Origin: Gaiellasilicea sp963811885 | Lineage (GTDB): Bacteria > Actinomycetota > Thermoleophilia > Gaiellales > Gaiellaceae | NCBI GenBank assembly: GCA_963811885.1 | Contig: CAWETB010000014.1 | Location: forward strand, 1-64,000 | Direction of reading: 5' to 3' | DNA: 64,000 nucleotides | Shown here: positions 1-8,733 of the stretch, piece by piece | Numbering within the stretch: the first letter of the stretch is position 1 | Layout of the letters: every line of letters starts with the position of its first letter | Notes under the pieces: model-generated | The model's input: only the letters and a program-made list of their open reading frames with translations | Told to the model about the DNA's origin: nothing | Database searches by the model: none | Made by a program: the position numbers and the translations under genes

Positions 1-164
1 TCACGGACGTCCCCCTGTGTCCGACGGCGCGACCGCGGAGCTCACAAACATTGTCCGAGCTGCCGGCGCCGAACGGTCGCTCAGCTTGACCTGTCAGCGA
101 TGCCAACTTAACGTCGAGCGATCTCGATGCGGGGTCGGACGAGAACAAGCGAGGGAGGACGAAA

Positions 165-479
165 ATGTCGGTGATCATGTTGCAGTGGGCGAAGGGCGAT
201 CCACACCGGCTTGAGGAATATGCCGCGCAGAATCCTGAAGGGATCAAGGAAATCATTGCGCTGGCGAAAGAACACGGTCTCATCGCCCATCGCTTCTACG
301 GCTCAGAGGGGCAGATCCTTATCGCCGACGAGTGGCCTGACGAGGAGAGCTTCGTCCGCTTTGCCGAGGCAGCGCAGTCACGGATCAAGCCCATGTTCGA
401 AGCGGCTGGCGTGACCGCCGAGCCTCACACGATCTGGCGGAAGCTCGAAACCAAGGACGAGGTCGGCTGGGGAGCCTGA
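165..479 (+). CDS. Small ABM-like hypothetical protein
   Basis: Intact 104-residue soluble protein with no signal peptide or membrane segment. The ATG at 165 follows a GGAGG box by a few bases, which fixes the start. An N-terminal strand (VIMLQWAKGD), a central helix rich in Glu/Lys and a strand followed by ADEWPDEESF and another helix suggest a ferredoxin-like alpha/beta fold of the antibiotic-biosynthesis-monooxygenase (ABM) type. Such small dimeric proteins range from real monooxygenases to proteins of unknown function, and no specific substrate can be read here. It stands alone in the accessory region. Function unknown; the fold assignment is an inference from pattern only. Confidence 0.75.
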   Translation: MSVIMLQWAKGDPHRLEEYAAQNPEGIKEIIALAKEHGLIAHRFYGSEGQILIADEWPDEESFVRFAEAAQSRIKPMFEAAGVTAEPHTIWRKLETKDEVGWGA

Positions 480-701
480 TTCAAGACCAGGTCGGCATTG
501 TCGGCTCGCTGGTAGGGCGTCGCGGATGAACGGCTTCGTAAAACCGGTTCAGTACGGCGGTGGGCGAGCGTGTTATAGATGCGTGATAGGCTCCTGGCCG
601 ACACGCGCGATACGCCTCGGTCGGCGTCACGGACCCCCGGCTGGGCTGCGCCGCTTCGTTTGCTTCAGACGCGCAGCAGCTCAATCTGAAAGTGACTTCT
701 T

Positions 702-728
702 AGAGAAAAGGCCCGCAAACGCGGGCCT
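702..728 (-). terminator. Rho-independent terminator of the 758-1229 gene
   Basis: An 8-bp GC-rich stem (AGGCCCGC / GCGGGCCT) with a short loop. Read on the minus strand it is followed by a T-rich run (TTTTCTCT). It lies about 30 bases past the stop codon of the minus-strand gene at 758. Bases 480-701 between this hairpin and the first gene show no supportable gene. Confidence 0.7.
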
Positions 729-757
729 CTTCGTCGGAGTACCTGCGGCAGCAAGGC

Positions 758-1229
758 TCAGCGCGAGATCAGCCCCTCGTAGTGGCTGTTGCCGCCCTCG
801 GCGAGCGTAAAGGTGCCGGAGGTGCGGATGTGGCCGGTTGCGCCCGCCCAGTCACCCGTACCGCGGGTGATGGTGCACACGGAGGCGAACGCGCCGGGTC
901 CCGGACTGGAGCTTGTTGATGGTGTAGGCGCAGGTGTCTGGGCAGCGCACCTCGCCGCGGCTCGTCTGGAAGACGATCTCGCCCGTGTACAGGATGACTC
1001 CTGGGCGTGTCGCTCGGAACGAACCGGGTGGTGGTGAAGATGAAGTCGCCCTTGATCGATCCGCTCGCCCGCCCCGCGGTGCAGAACCCGATCGGCGAGG
1101 TGCACCCCTCGAGCCGTGCGCCTGCTGTACGTCCTTGGACGCGAAGAGCGAGCGTACCAGGCATTTGCGGGCCAGATGTAGCTTTCTCACCGCGGAGCTG
1201 GAGTTCTTCCCGATGAGTGGCTTTGACAT
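758..1229 (-). CDS. Hypothetical beta-rich protein, frame-broken
   Basis: The start ATG at 1229 has a perfect AAGGAGGT ribosome site. The reading moves through three frames: the N-terminus (MSKPLIGKNSSS), a segment around GCTSPIGFCTAG, a segment around GVILYTGEIVFQ, and the end around GDWAGATGHIRTSG, stopping at 758. Each segment is strand-rich with plausible codon use, so this is one gene of roughly 155 residues with about three frame breaks (near 1110, 1010 and 900). Alternating hydrophobic strands, Gly turns and a CPDTC pair suggest a small beta-barrel. No family recognised. A hairpin terminator follows the stop. Confidence 0.55.
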
Positions 1230-1864
1230 CTTCTGACCTCCTTGGCCGCATCGCTATCGATCTCATAGGCGATGATCGTGGTCAGAGGACGGAACTCCGT
1301 GAGGGCGCCAGCATCCCGAAATGACCCCGGGGTGGCCTGGCGATGATGCTCCCTATCGCGTCGGCCTCGTCGTAAGGTCAGCCCGACCGCAGCTCGGGGG
1401 AGTCGACCGCGGATCTTCGTCGTCGTGGTCGCCCCGGCCATACTTCGTGTCGGCGAGCGTCTTTGGCCCGAGCATCGCCCCGTCTCCCCGCCCCGGCAGG
1501 AGTCCCACCAGCGACGGAACTCCTTGCGGGGGACTAACCTTGACGCCGACGTTGTCGGTCTCGCTTGAGTGAGACGCCCAGCCCACCCCGGTCGCGGAAA
1601 TCCTGCTGCACCAGTTCGGCCGGCGCGATCTTCGCGACCGTTTGGCGGCGCAGTGGAATCCTAGAGCCTAAGTCCTCTGGGTTCTGGGTCTCTATACAGC
1701 CGAGTTGAGGCAGATCTCCTTGACGAAGACCTTGTCCTGCAAGGTTCCCGTGCAAATGAATCCCCAAGCCTCGCAATGGCCGCCGAGGCCGACCATCACG
1801 TCGCACGGTTCCCGCGTTCGCGCCGTTACGCGTCAATGGAACAGTGGTTTTCCTGTTTCCAGAG
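1230..1864. other. Gene-poor stretch, no supported gene
   Basis: Apart from the upstream region of the 758-1229 gene (its ribosome site lies at about 1236-1243), no frame here has a convincing start, ribosome site and protein-like composition. Open frames exist on both strands but read as Arg/Pro-rich shadows. It may be decayed DNA of the island. Confidence 0.4.
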
Positions 1865-2812
1865 TCAATGTAGGGGGTAGTCGCCGGCGGCGAAGACTGC
1901 GACCTTGTCTCCGAACGAGGAGTCCTTGATCTCAACGGGGGGCGTGCCGTCCATCTGGTCGATCCAGATGTTCACGCCGCCGCCGGCGACGGAGGGCCAT
2001 CACGGCCCAAGCGGATTCGTTGCAGCGCCAATCGAAGTCGACAGTCACCTCGTACGAGCTGATGCCGGACGGAACCTGAAAGTCGCCACCCACCCATGCG
2101 CTCGCGGACGAAACTGGGGTAGCCCAAGTCCCCAGATCGTCCCGGTCGAAATAGCTAGCGCCTCGACCAACAAATGCCCATCGACTTCCGAGCGGCCCTC
2201 GACGAAGGAAACGAACGGCGATCCAAAGCTGTAGTCCTCTCTGCGCGGGTAGGGCGGATGCAGGCAGATGGCGATCGGCTGGGGCGCGTCGACTCCCTGC
2301 TCCACCGTGGCGATGTCCTCGGGAGGGGGCTTGGAGTTGAGCACCATCCCCTTCCCCAAGGCCGACTCCGTTACCCAAGTGGCCTCGTGGGCGATCTCCG
2401 GATGCAGGATCTGCGCTACGGCTTCACCTGAGGCCCGGAGCCGGGCCTGTACCTCGAAGAGCTGCTCCCTGTGCTTGTCGTTGAACCTCTCCCTTTGTCG
2501 GCGTGCGCGTCGGTACCCCTCCTCCAAGGCCGTCTTCCCGGAGCCGATGTCCTTGTACAGACCCCCGAGCTCATCGCCGAGCGCTCGCGCCTCTTTGAGC
2601 AGCTTCTTTCCGGAGGCCGTCTTCTCGAGCTCCGCCTCAGCCGCCTGCCGGTAGAGACCGTCGAGCTCCTCGACGCGTGTACGATTCTGCTCGGCGGCTT
2701 CGCGCAGTTCAGTAGACTTCTTCGGTTTGCGCGTCGCCGGCTTAGGTGTCGCCGGCTTGCGCTTCGCGGTCGTCGCCGCTCGCTTCGAGGACGGTTCTCG
2801 CTTTCTCGGCAT
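1865..2812 (-). CDS. Basic-tail, coiled-coil and beta-domain protein, frame-broken
   Basis: Starts at ATG 2812 (MPRKREP), after a GGGAGAAGG site. Residues 1-35 are a Lys/Arg/Pro/Ala tail like those of nucleic-acid-binding or nucleoid proteins. Residues about 36-120 are strongly helical and charged (coiled coil). The rest (IAICLHPPYPRRED, WVGGDFQVPSG, VAGGGVNIWID, SSFGDKVAVFAAGDY) is beta-rich. The frame changes near 2165 and again near 1985, and the protein ends at TGA 1865, about 310 residues in all. No known family recognised. Restoring the frames gives continuous protein-like sequence, so indel errors are more likely than a true pseudogene. Confidence 0.5.
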
Positions 2813-3244
2813 GGCCTTCTCCCGATCCCGAGCTAGACGGATCACTCCTGATGATACGGCCGAAACAAGCACCCTTCAACCCAGGCATCGCCCAAGCCGA
2901 GCGGAGCGAATACGCGGCGTCCGCCATCCTGTTGCCCCACCGATTGCCTTCTACGTCACAGGCCTCAGCAGGCGCGGCTGGAGCTTTGGGACGCGGGCCC
3001 GCGCCGTTTGGGCTCTGCATGTGGGCAGCCCGATCTAAGCGTGGCCGGACGAGCGACAGGTGTGGCGTGCCAAGCACGTTCCAGAACCTCGTCGACCGAA
3101 TGACGTCACAAACCGGTGTCGAGGATCTCCTCGAGGACGTCGAAGCGCAGTGCAAGCTGAAGGTGATCGACCAGCGCCACCTCGGGCTGCAACGCCGGCC
3201 CAGCGAGTGCTCGGCCTGTGAACGCGAGGTGGGTGAGCCTTCAT
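2813..3244. other. Intergenic stretch, nothing identified
   Basis: Contains the promoter side of the coiled-coil gene and the 3' flank of the 3245-3706 gene. Open frames on both strands cross the region, but none has a ribosome site or a recognisable domain. A short plus-strand segment around 3100-3230 encodes two Cys pairs and could be a fragment of a lost gene. Confidence 0.3.
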
Positions 3245-3706
3245 TCAACCGCGTTCGAGCTGGCTGATGAGGCGGTTCACGATGGTGACCGCCCTCACGC
3301 CGCGCAGGTCGTACGTGCAGGAAGCCAGCGGTTGTCCGTACCCGCGAAAGCGATAGATGACCTCCGGGAGGTCAGGGACAGCCGACACAGGTCCCGGGGG
3401 GGACGCTTTCGGAGGTAGTCGGCCTTGACCTGTCCGATCGCGCTGAGCAAGAGCGTGCGCTCCTGCGGCTTCAGGGCATGCCGTCTGTAGCCCGTCGCGG
3501 CGATCCATCGGTCTGTGATCGTCACCATCAAGCCGCATCCTGCCCGGGAGCCCCCTGCCCGGAAAACACGGCATTCCGCCGCGCCCGACTACGGTTGCGA
3601 TCGAGACCGACGCTCGAACAGATGAGCGCGGCCCGAGAGATGCCGACCCCATCCCGGCAAGAGTTGCCGCCGAGACGATCAGGGAGAGAACGGCCGCTGC
3701 CTTCAT
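3245..3706 (-). CDS. Secreted hypothetical protein, frame-broken
   Basis: Starts at ATG 3706 with a Sec signal peptide (MKAAAVLSLIVSAATLAG...). After about 50 residues the frame shifts (near 3545) to a segment containing VTITDRWIAATGYRR and LSAIGQVKADYL, then returns (near 3375) to PEVIYRFRGYGQPL and VRAVTIVNRLISQLERG, ending at 3245. Restored length is about 150 residues. It is a small exported protein with at least two Cys in the mature part. No family recognised. Both breaks are compatible with single-base insertions. Confidence 0.5.
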   Translation of the reverse strand: MKAAAVLSLIVSAATLAGMGSASLGPRSSVRASVSIATVVGRGGMPCFPGRGLPGRMRLDGDDHRPMDRRDGLQTACPEAAGAHALAQRDRTGQGRLPPKASPPGPVSAVPDLPEVIYRFRGYGQPLASCTYDLRGVRAVTIVNRLISQLERG

Positions 3707-3988
3707 GTCTTCGAGACGCGCTCGACCGCCTCGATCTTCCTCGGATCGCACTATTCCATCCACCTGGCGGACATGGAGCCGATGACCGCCGTTGAGCACA
3801 CGCGGCTCACAACCCGCGCCGCACCGTTTGCTCACGCGGGCACGTCGAGCGGTGGAGGCCCAGCGAGCTGAACTGCATAGGGTCCGTTAGCGGGCCTGCG
3901 CGGAGTGCGCTCGCGAACGTCGGCGCCGGGAGCTCCGCCGGGCGAGGGGGCGAGCCGGACGACGGGTCGCGGAAGAGGCCTCCGAGCT

Positions 3989-4402
3989 CTAGCCGTCCTC
4001 CAGCTCGAAGCCGCCGCCCGCCGACTTGTTTGCCTTGTACGACCAGATGCAGGAGCCGGTCGCAGTGGACCAATACCACGCCTCCTGTCTGTCGGAGTCG
4101 TCTTCCAAGAAGTACTCCACAGAACACTCCGCTTGGTCGTCCTCCGCCGGGATACAGATCACATTCGCTCGGTGGTTGCCCGGCATGGCCTGTGCGGAGA
4201 GAGGCAAGCCCGCAATGAGGCACAAGGCCACTGCGAAGACGAAAGCGGCGCGGAATCGGATAGCTGTCGTCTGATTTCGGACGAGGGGCGCGGCAAGCTC
4301 AGCGAGACCCTCGTCAAGGTCGTCGGGCCGGTTGTTAACGACAATGTTCGACACCGGCCCGGGTGGCGCTATTGCTCCGGGGGTACGAGGCAAACGCGGC
4401 AT
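3989..4402 (-). CDS. Membrane-anchored hypothetical protein
   Basis: The ATG at 4402 (MPRLPRTPG) has GGAGG five bases upstream, so it is preferred over the in-frame ATG 45 bases further up. The 137-residue product has a cytoplasmic N-terminus of about 50 residues, one hydrophobic segment (FVFAVALCLIAGLPL), and an exported part with three Cys (VICIPAEDDQAECSVEY ... GSCIWSY) that could form disulfides. Intact frame. The exported domain is acidic. Function unknown; no neighbour suggests a role. Confidence 0.65.
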   Translation of the reverse strand: MPRLPRTPGAIAPPGPVSNIVVNNRPDDLDEGLAELAAPLVRNQTTAIRFRAAFVFAVALCLIAGLPLSAQAMPGNHRANVICIPAEDDQAECSVEYFLEDDSDRQEAWYWSTATGSCIWSYKANKSAGGGFELEDG

Positions 4403-4639
4403 GATGATCCTCCGATTCTTCGTCGGTGACGGATGCTGCAGGGTCACGAGGCGTCCTCATGGGTGTCGTCTGCGAGCCTTGCGGCCAGATCGCCACCGAG
4501 CCTCGGCGGCAGCGCGAAGGTCTTGACCCCTAGCTACAAGGGCGTATCTCCGTCCGCTGAAGGCGCAAGCTAGTCGCGCGGACGCCGCTACAGGAGTAGC
4601 GTCCTTCACTCGTCCTGGACGGACAACAAAGGAGGAGCG

Positions 4640-4932
4640 ATGCATGCGCGCGTGGCGACCTTTGAAGGGGAGACTGGAGGCCCCGAGCACGACGAGCAGA
4701 TCGAGCAGATTCGCTCCGACATGGAGAGCGGCAATCGCCCGCCGGGGCTGGAGGATGCGAAAGGCGTTCTGATGCGCTCCGGCGAGGGAGGAAGCGACTC
4801 GCGATCACGTTCTTCGAGGACGAGGAGGCCATGCGGCGCGGAAACGCCGCGCTCAACGAGATGACACCCGTCGGAACCGGCACGCGCTCCTCCGTCGAGC
4901 GCTACGAGGTCGTAGTCCTCAATATGCCCTGA
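4640..4932 (+). CDS. ABM-like hypothetical protein, frame-broken
   Basis: Starts at ATG 4640 after AAAGGAGGAG. The N-terminal half reads MHARVATFEG ... IEQIRSDMESGNRPP. The frame changes near 4795, where two extra bases restore GGSLAITFF, and continues as EDEEAMRRGNAALNEM and RSSVERYEVVVLNMP to TGA 4930-4932. The restored protein of about 96 residues shows the strand-helix-strand pattern of small ABM-type dimers common in soil actinobacteria (start like 'MHARVxTFEG', end like 'YEVV'). Molecular role unknown. A 43-residue open frame carrying repeat copy 1 begins five bases downstream. Confidence 0.65.
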
Positions 4933-5005
4933 GAGCATGCGGCGACGGGTGCGATCCACCGCCGTCCACCCCCACCTCGAAGACCCGCCGGACGGGCTCA
5001 CCGAA

Positions 5006-5068
5006 CTACGCGGCGTGCTGATGAACGAGCATCAGTGGCGGCAGCGTGAAGGGCTCGAACCCGCATAG
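5006..5068 (+). repeat. Dispersed repeat, copy 1
   Basis: Shares 26 identical bases (ATGAACGAGCATCAGTGGCG and the next six) with copy 2 at 5830, plus similar flanks on both sides. It shares the left flank, the core and a GAAGGGCTCGA tail with copy 3 at 7756. It lies inside a 43-codon open frame (4937-5068) ending TELRGVLMNEHQWRQREGLEPA. Copy 2's upstream gene ends in the related HDELRGFL, so at least part of the repeat is protein-coding or descends from coding DNA. Confidence 0.55.
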
Positions 5069-5207
5069 ACGCGATCGTGTCCTAGCGGGCTGGGTGGTGA
5101 GAAACGATGCTGCCTGGGATACGGCGATCACCTGTGATTGCCTGCAAACCGAGGCCGCCGGCATCCTGCCGTTCGGCGGACGGGACCACTGAAGAGGACG
5201 GTGCTTC

Positions 5208-5847
5208 GTGAGGTACTCAGCACAGATGTTGGGCCTGGAGTTCGGACTGATCCGCTCGTGAGATGAACCAACTCCTCAAAGAGCACGGCTACCTCGACGG
5301 AATCCCCGGCGCGTATGGAGTCACCGAGAAGGGGCAGCAGTTCGCTGAGTATCACGATCACTCACGCGGTACGGGCGGCTACACGATGTACAACCCGCAA
5401 TGGGAAACCCGCTCGTGGAACGACGAGACTGCGGCGGCGCTCAAGGCCGACATGGAAGCCAACCCCGGCGAAGTCAGCGCGGAAATAGCCAGGCGGCGGG
5501 CGTTGATCCGAGGAGCCCAAGCCGGGATCGCGCTTCAGCACGTCGACGATGTTCCGGCTGACGAAGCTGACGAAGCTGACGAAGCTGACATTTCGAGTAC
5601 GAGATTTACGAACCTGTCGGCTTCGACTACGAGAGTTACGAGGACTGACGAAATCGCCAAGGCCGTTCTACCCATCGCCATCGTCGTCGGCGTTGTCGTC
5701 GGCGCTGTCTATCTCGCTCCTCATGTCAAGCCGTTCTGGAAAACCAAGGTCAAGCCTGCCGCGAAGAAGTTGCGAAACAAGCTCACGAAGCAGGGGCCGG
5801 ACGACCTGACACCGGACGGGCACGACGAGCTCCGCGGCTTCCTATGA
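5208..5847 (+). CDS. Winged-helix-like protein with C-terminal membrane anchor
   Basis: The proposed start is GTG 5208. MRYSAQMLGLEFGL is joined to REMNQLLKEHGYLDG by deleting one T near 5253; without this the frame opens at ATG 5263. Residues 1-70 match the small helical domain often seen in phage antirepressor or regulator proteins: 'NQLLKEHGYLDG', 'YGVTEKGQQFAEY', then 'GGYTMYNPQWETRSW'. Residues about 120-130 are an Asp-Glu-Ala repeat. A hydrophobic segment (LPIAIVVGVVVGAVYLAP) near residue 165 is followed by a basic tail. A DNA-binding-like head with a membrane tail is unusual. Function unknown; association with the decayed island is an inference. Confidence 0.65.
5557..5590 (+). repeat. 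9-bp tandem repeat inside the 5208-5847 gene
   Basis: GACGAAGCT repeated about 3.7 times, encoding a DEADEADEAD linker. In-frame units would allow length variation without frameshift. Confidence 0.8.
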
Positions 5848-5890
5848 ACGAGCATCAGTGGCGGCAGCGCACCGGCCTCGACGCATACGG
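5830..5890 (+). repeat. Dispersed repeat, copy 2
   Basis: Overlaps the last codons of the 5208-5847 gene (ELRGFL) and continues past its stop with the same 26-base core as copy 1. One base is missing relative to copy 1 just before the core, so here the core is entered through a TGA stop. The following 230 bases to the next gene hold no supported coding region. Confidence 0.55.
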
Positions 5891-6126
5891 GTTCGCGCCC
5901 GCGGCGGTTGGCCCCCAATCCTGTGCGAACGCGAACCCGTCGTCACGGATTCGTCACTTGGCGGCGTCGACCTGCCGCTTCGCGTTTCCCGACGCGAAGG
6001 ACTCGGCTAGCGTCGCGCCCGTCGTGACCCGCACAACTCCGCGCACACCACACAATCGACCGGCCCAAAGATCGCGGACGCAAACAGAAGTGGTCACACG
6101 GCGGGGAATGAGCGACCATCAGGGGT

Positions 6127-7489
6127 ATGCGCTGGCGCGAGTGGCTTGGCGTATGGCTCAGGCGTCCATTGGACTTGGTGCGCTGGGTGCGCACCCGGCT
6201 TGGCGTGAAGGGGAAGACGCTCTGGGACTGGTTGGACTTGCTGATCGTGCCCGCGATCCTCATCGTCATCGGGCTTGCTTGGAACGTTGCGCAGACGTCG
6301 AGAGAAAGGGATCGGGAGGAGGCGCGCATTAAGGCGGATCTTGCCGCTGCCGCGGAGGTGCGCCAAGACGCGACGCTCGAGGCCTATCTCGACCAAATGA
6401 GCGGATTGATGTTGGAGAGCAAGCTGCTGACCTCCAATAAGCAAAGTCCGGTCAGGGCGGTCGCACGCACCGTTACCCTCACCGCTCTTAGACACCTCGA
6501 CGGAGAGCGAAAGGCAGAAGTCATACGCTTCTTGTACGAGGCTCGACTCCTGTCCACACGACCTCCGCGCGTTCAGCTGAACGCCGCCAACCTTGTGGCC
6601 GTCAAGCTCGGGAAGGCCAATCTCGGCGACGCCAACCTCGAGGGCGCCGACCTCCCGGGTGCCAACCTCGGCGGAGCCTCTCTCCGGGAGGCCAAGCTAG
6701 GGCATGCCAATCTTGCGAAATCCGACCTCGGACACGCCATCCTCAGGGGCGCCGACCTTACGGGTGCCGACCTGAGGCGCGCCGACCTCCCGGGCGCCGA
6801 CCTCACGGACGCCAACCTCACGGGTGTCAACCTCATGCGCGCCGACCTTCCGGGTGCCAACCTGAGACGCGCCGACCTCACGGACGCCCACCTCGAGGGC
6901 GCAATCCTCACGTGTGCCGAAAACAACCTCGCGTGTGTCGACCTCAGGCACGCCAACCTCACGCGTGTCAACCTCATGCGCGCCGACCTCACGAATGCCA
7001 AGCTGGGGGAAGCCGGCCTCACGGGCGCCAACCTCCAGGACGCCTTCCTTGGGGGCGCCAAGCTTCAAGGCGCAGGCCTCGAGGAAGCCAACCTCCAGCA
7101 CGCCTACCTCGGGGGCGCCCAGCTTAAAAGCGCCTTCCTCGAGGATGCCAACCTCCGCCGCGCATACCTTGGGACCGCCAACCTCCGCGGCGCGATACCT
7201 TGGGAACGCCGACCTCGCTAATGCCGACCTCCAGGGCGCCGTCCTCGCGGACGCGAACTTCGAGGGCGTCAACCTCACGGGCGCCAACCTCACGAGCGCC
7301 AACCTCAGGGGCGCAAAGCAGCTTGACGTCAGCAGGTTCATCACAGCTCTACCTTCGAGGGATCTTCGGAAGGAATTTCTCGACTCGCAGAAGGCGTTTC
7401 TCGACTCGCTTTCCCCTGCAGAGTTGGCGAAGTTCAACCTGACGCCCGAGACGCTGGCGAAGTTTCGCCGAGAAGCTAACGGCGGCTGA
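6127..7489 (+). CDS. Membrane-anchored pentapeptide-repeat protein
   Basis: Starts at ATG 6127. Residues 1-35 are basic, residues about 38-55 form one membrane segment (LLIVPAILIVIGLAW), and residues 60-150 are a helical cytoplasmic or linker region. From about residue 155 the protein is made of A(D/N)LxxA pentapeptide repeats, roughly 45 units, which fold as a right-handed quadrilateral beta-helix. One extra base near 7195 breaks the frame; removing it continues the repeats (LGNADLANADLQGA) to a helical tail (FLDSLSPAELAKFNLTPETL) and stop at 7489, about 453 residues. The repeats end in KQLDVSRFIT. Role unknown; such proteins act as scaffolds or DNA mimics. A terminator follows. Confidence 0.8.
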
Positions 7490-7523
7490 CTCGGCTGAGT
7501 CGGCGCTCGACCCCCGAAAGACG

Positions 7524-7549
7524 AAAACCCCCTCTCAGCAGGGGGTTTT
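7524..7549 (+). terminator. Rho-independent terminator after the pentapeptide gene
   Basis: AAAACCCCCT / AGGGGGTTTT stem with a short loop and a T run, 35 bases past the stop at 7489. The A-rich 5' side may let it work in both directions. Confidence 0.8.
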
Positions 7550-7862
7550 CTCATCGGGGCGCCGAAGATTCGAACTCGGGACATCTAGTCCCCCAGACTG
7601 CGCGGAGCGTTGGCGGAGTGTGGTCGCATGTGGCGGGAACGGGTTAGCCAAGCGGGTTTGCGCCGACTGCCTCGCATGGTTGCGGAGCATCGGTTTCGGG
7701 CGTTTGGGTACGGAATGGGTACTGCGCTAGCCTCGCCGCCATGCGCGGGCGGCGCGCCAGCTACGCGCTGTGCTCCTGAACGAGCATCAGCGGCGGGCTC
7801 GGCCGAAGGGCTCGACTAGCCGAGCCGCTCTCACGCCAGGCGCGACCATAGGATCCTCGGCG
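7550..7862. other. Non-coding stretch with a tRNA-like fragment and repeat copy 3
   Basis: Bases 7562-7600 read on the minus strand give a T-arm-like GAGTTCGAATC and an anticodon-loop-like CTGGGGG, resembling the 3' half of a tRNA-Pro(GGG) but without a complete cloverleaf. Bases 7756-7818 contain the third copy of the dispersed repeat. No protein gene is supported. Confidence 0.35.
7756..7818 (+). repeat. Dispersed repeat, copy 3
   Basis: Core GAACGAGCATCAGCGGCGG differs from copies 1 and 2 by one T-to-C change before diverging. The left flank (CTACGCG..GTGCT) and the tail (GAAGGGCTCGA) match copy 1. It lies immediately upstream of the 7863-8164 gene. Confidence 0.5.
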
Positions 7863-8164
7863 ATGCCCGAGCGGATCGACAAGATCACGATCGCCACCGA
7901 GCGCGACACACTGACCATGCCCTGGTCGTCCCGCGTCGCGCTCCTGGACGAGCTCCAGCGGCACGAAACCGGCTACGAGATCCGCGATGCTTTCACCGCG
8001 GTCGGCGCGTCCAGCCCGGTCAAGCTGACGAACGAACAGAAGACCGAACTCCTCCGCGTGATCGAGCTCTGGAGTGAAGGCACCGAAGGAGGGATGCGCG
8101 GACTCCCGGAGGAATCTTGGCGCTGCGCAACGCCCTGATCGACGACCTGGACGACGCCCAGTAG
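7863..8164 (+). CDS. Conserved hypothetical protein, frame-broken
   Basis: Begins at ATG 7863 (MPERIDKITIATERDTL). The first 78 residues (PWSSRVALLDELQ, IRDAFTAVGASSPVKLTNEQ, LRVIELWSEGTEG) are in one frame. Near 8110, removing two bases continues as ILALRNALIDDLDDAQ to TAG 8162-8164, giving about 100 residues. It is helical, soluble and acidic at the end. I recognise the style of a small actinobacterial protein family of unknown function but cannot name it. It ends eight bases from the stop of the convergent gene at 8173. Confidence 0.6.
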
Positions 8165-8172
8165 GAAGCCGA

Positions 8173-8733
8173 TTAACCACCGGGGAACCCCTCTTCGCGC
8201 TTGGGCCGCACTGCGCTGCATCCCATTTCCCCGGCTTGCTCGACCCTAGCGCGATGCCACTCACTTTTGTGAATCACTTTCTGGTTCGGCCCGCTCGCGT
8301 TCCAGTGCTCGCCTCCACGCCAGTCGTTCTTGCCCTGGCCAGTTACCGGGAAGACACTGGAAAAGAGCGCGTCGACTTCGTTTGGACGGTCGGGCCGCGA
8401 CGTGACCTGTCGTAGATGCGATGCCGCGGGCGGGCGTGAAGCCGAGGTAGCGGGCCGAAACCGAAGCTCATACCACTCGGCGCCCGGCGCTCTTCGCGTT
8501 CGCTCCCAGCCTTTCTCCCAGAGATCCTCCTCCAGTGCGGCGAGGGCCTCCAGCGCGGCGGGGTCATCGCGTATCTCGATCGGCTTTCGCCACGGTGCGC
8601 GCCAAGTCGTGAACATCGGCGAGTAGCAGAACGCTTCACCGCCATCAGGTCGCGGAACGTAGAACTGCGCTTTTACATACCCGCGCCACAGGCCGATGGC
8701 GCACCGGTCCGCATGGAGGCGCTTTGACGACAT
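8173..8733 (-). CDS. Conserved hypothetical protein (WRGY-type)
   Basis: The chosen start is ATG 8733 (MSSKRLHADR), because the family-like core begins right after it: CAIGLWRGYVKAQFYV, FTTWRAPWRKP, AALEEDLWEKGWER, EWYELRFR. This pattern (a Cys-x3-WRGY strand, a Trp/Arg-rich middle, then 'GW' and 'EWYELRF') is typical of a small alpha/beta protein family of unknown role in Thermoleophilia-like genomes. The last about 90 residues after ELRFR are low in order, and the true C-terminus could lie earlier if a frame break near 8450 exists. No neighbour gives a function. Confidence 0.55.
   Translation of the reverse strand: MSSKRLHADRCAIGLWRGYVKAQFYVPRPDGGEAFCYSPMFTTWRAPWRKPIEIRDDPAALEALAALEEDLWEKGWERTRRAPGAEWYELRFRPATSASRPPAASHLRQVTSRPDRPNEVDALFSSVFPVTGQGKNDWRGGEHWNASGPNQKVIHKSEWHRARVEQAGEMGCSAVRPKREEGFPGG

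Noticed and set aside
2746..3267. 173-codon plus-strand open frame
   Set aside because: Opposes the N-terminus of the coiled-coil gene, has no ribosome site and no recognisable domain apart from one Cys pair.
5844..6332. 162-codon open frame beginning with the repeat (MNEHQWRQR...)
   Set aside because: Overlaps the true start region of the pentapeptide gene, has no ribosome site of its own and loses protein-like composition after the repeat.
6600..7320. Repetitive DNA resembling a CRISPR or minisatellite
   Set aside because: The period is 15 bases and encodes A(D/N)LxxA pentapeptides; there are no spacers or cas genes.
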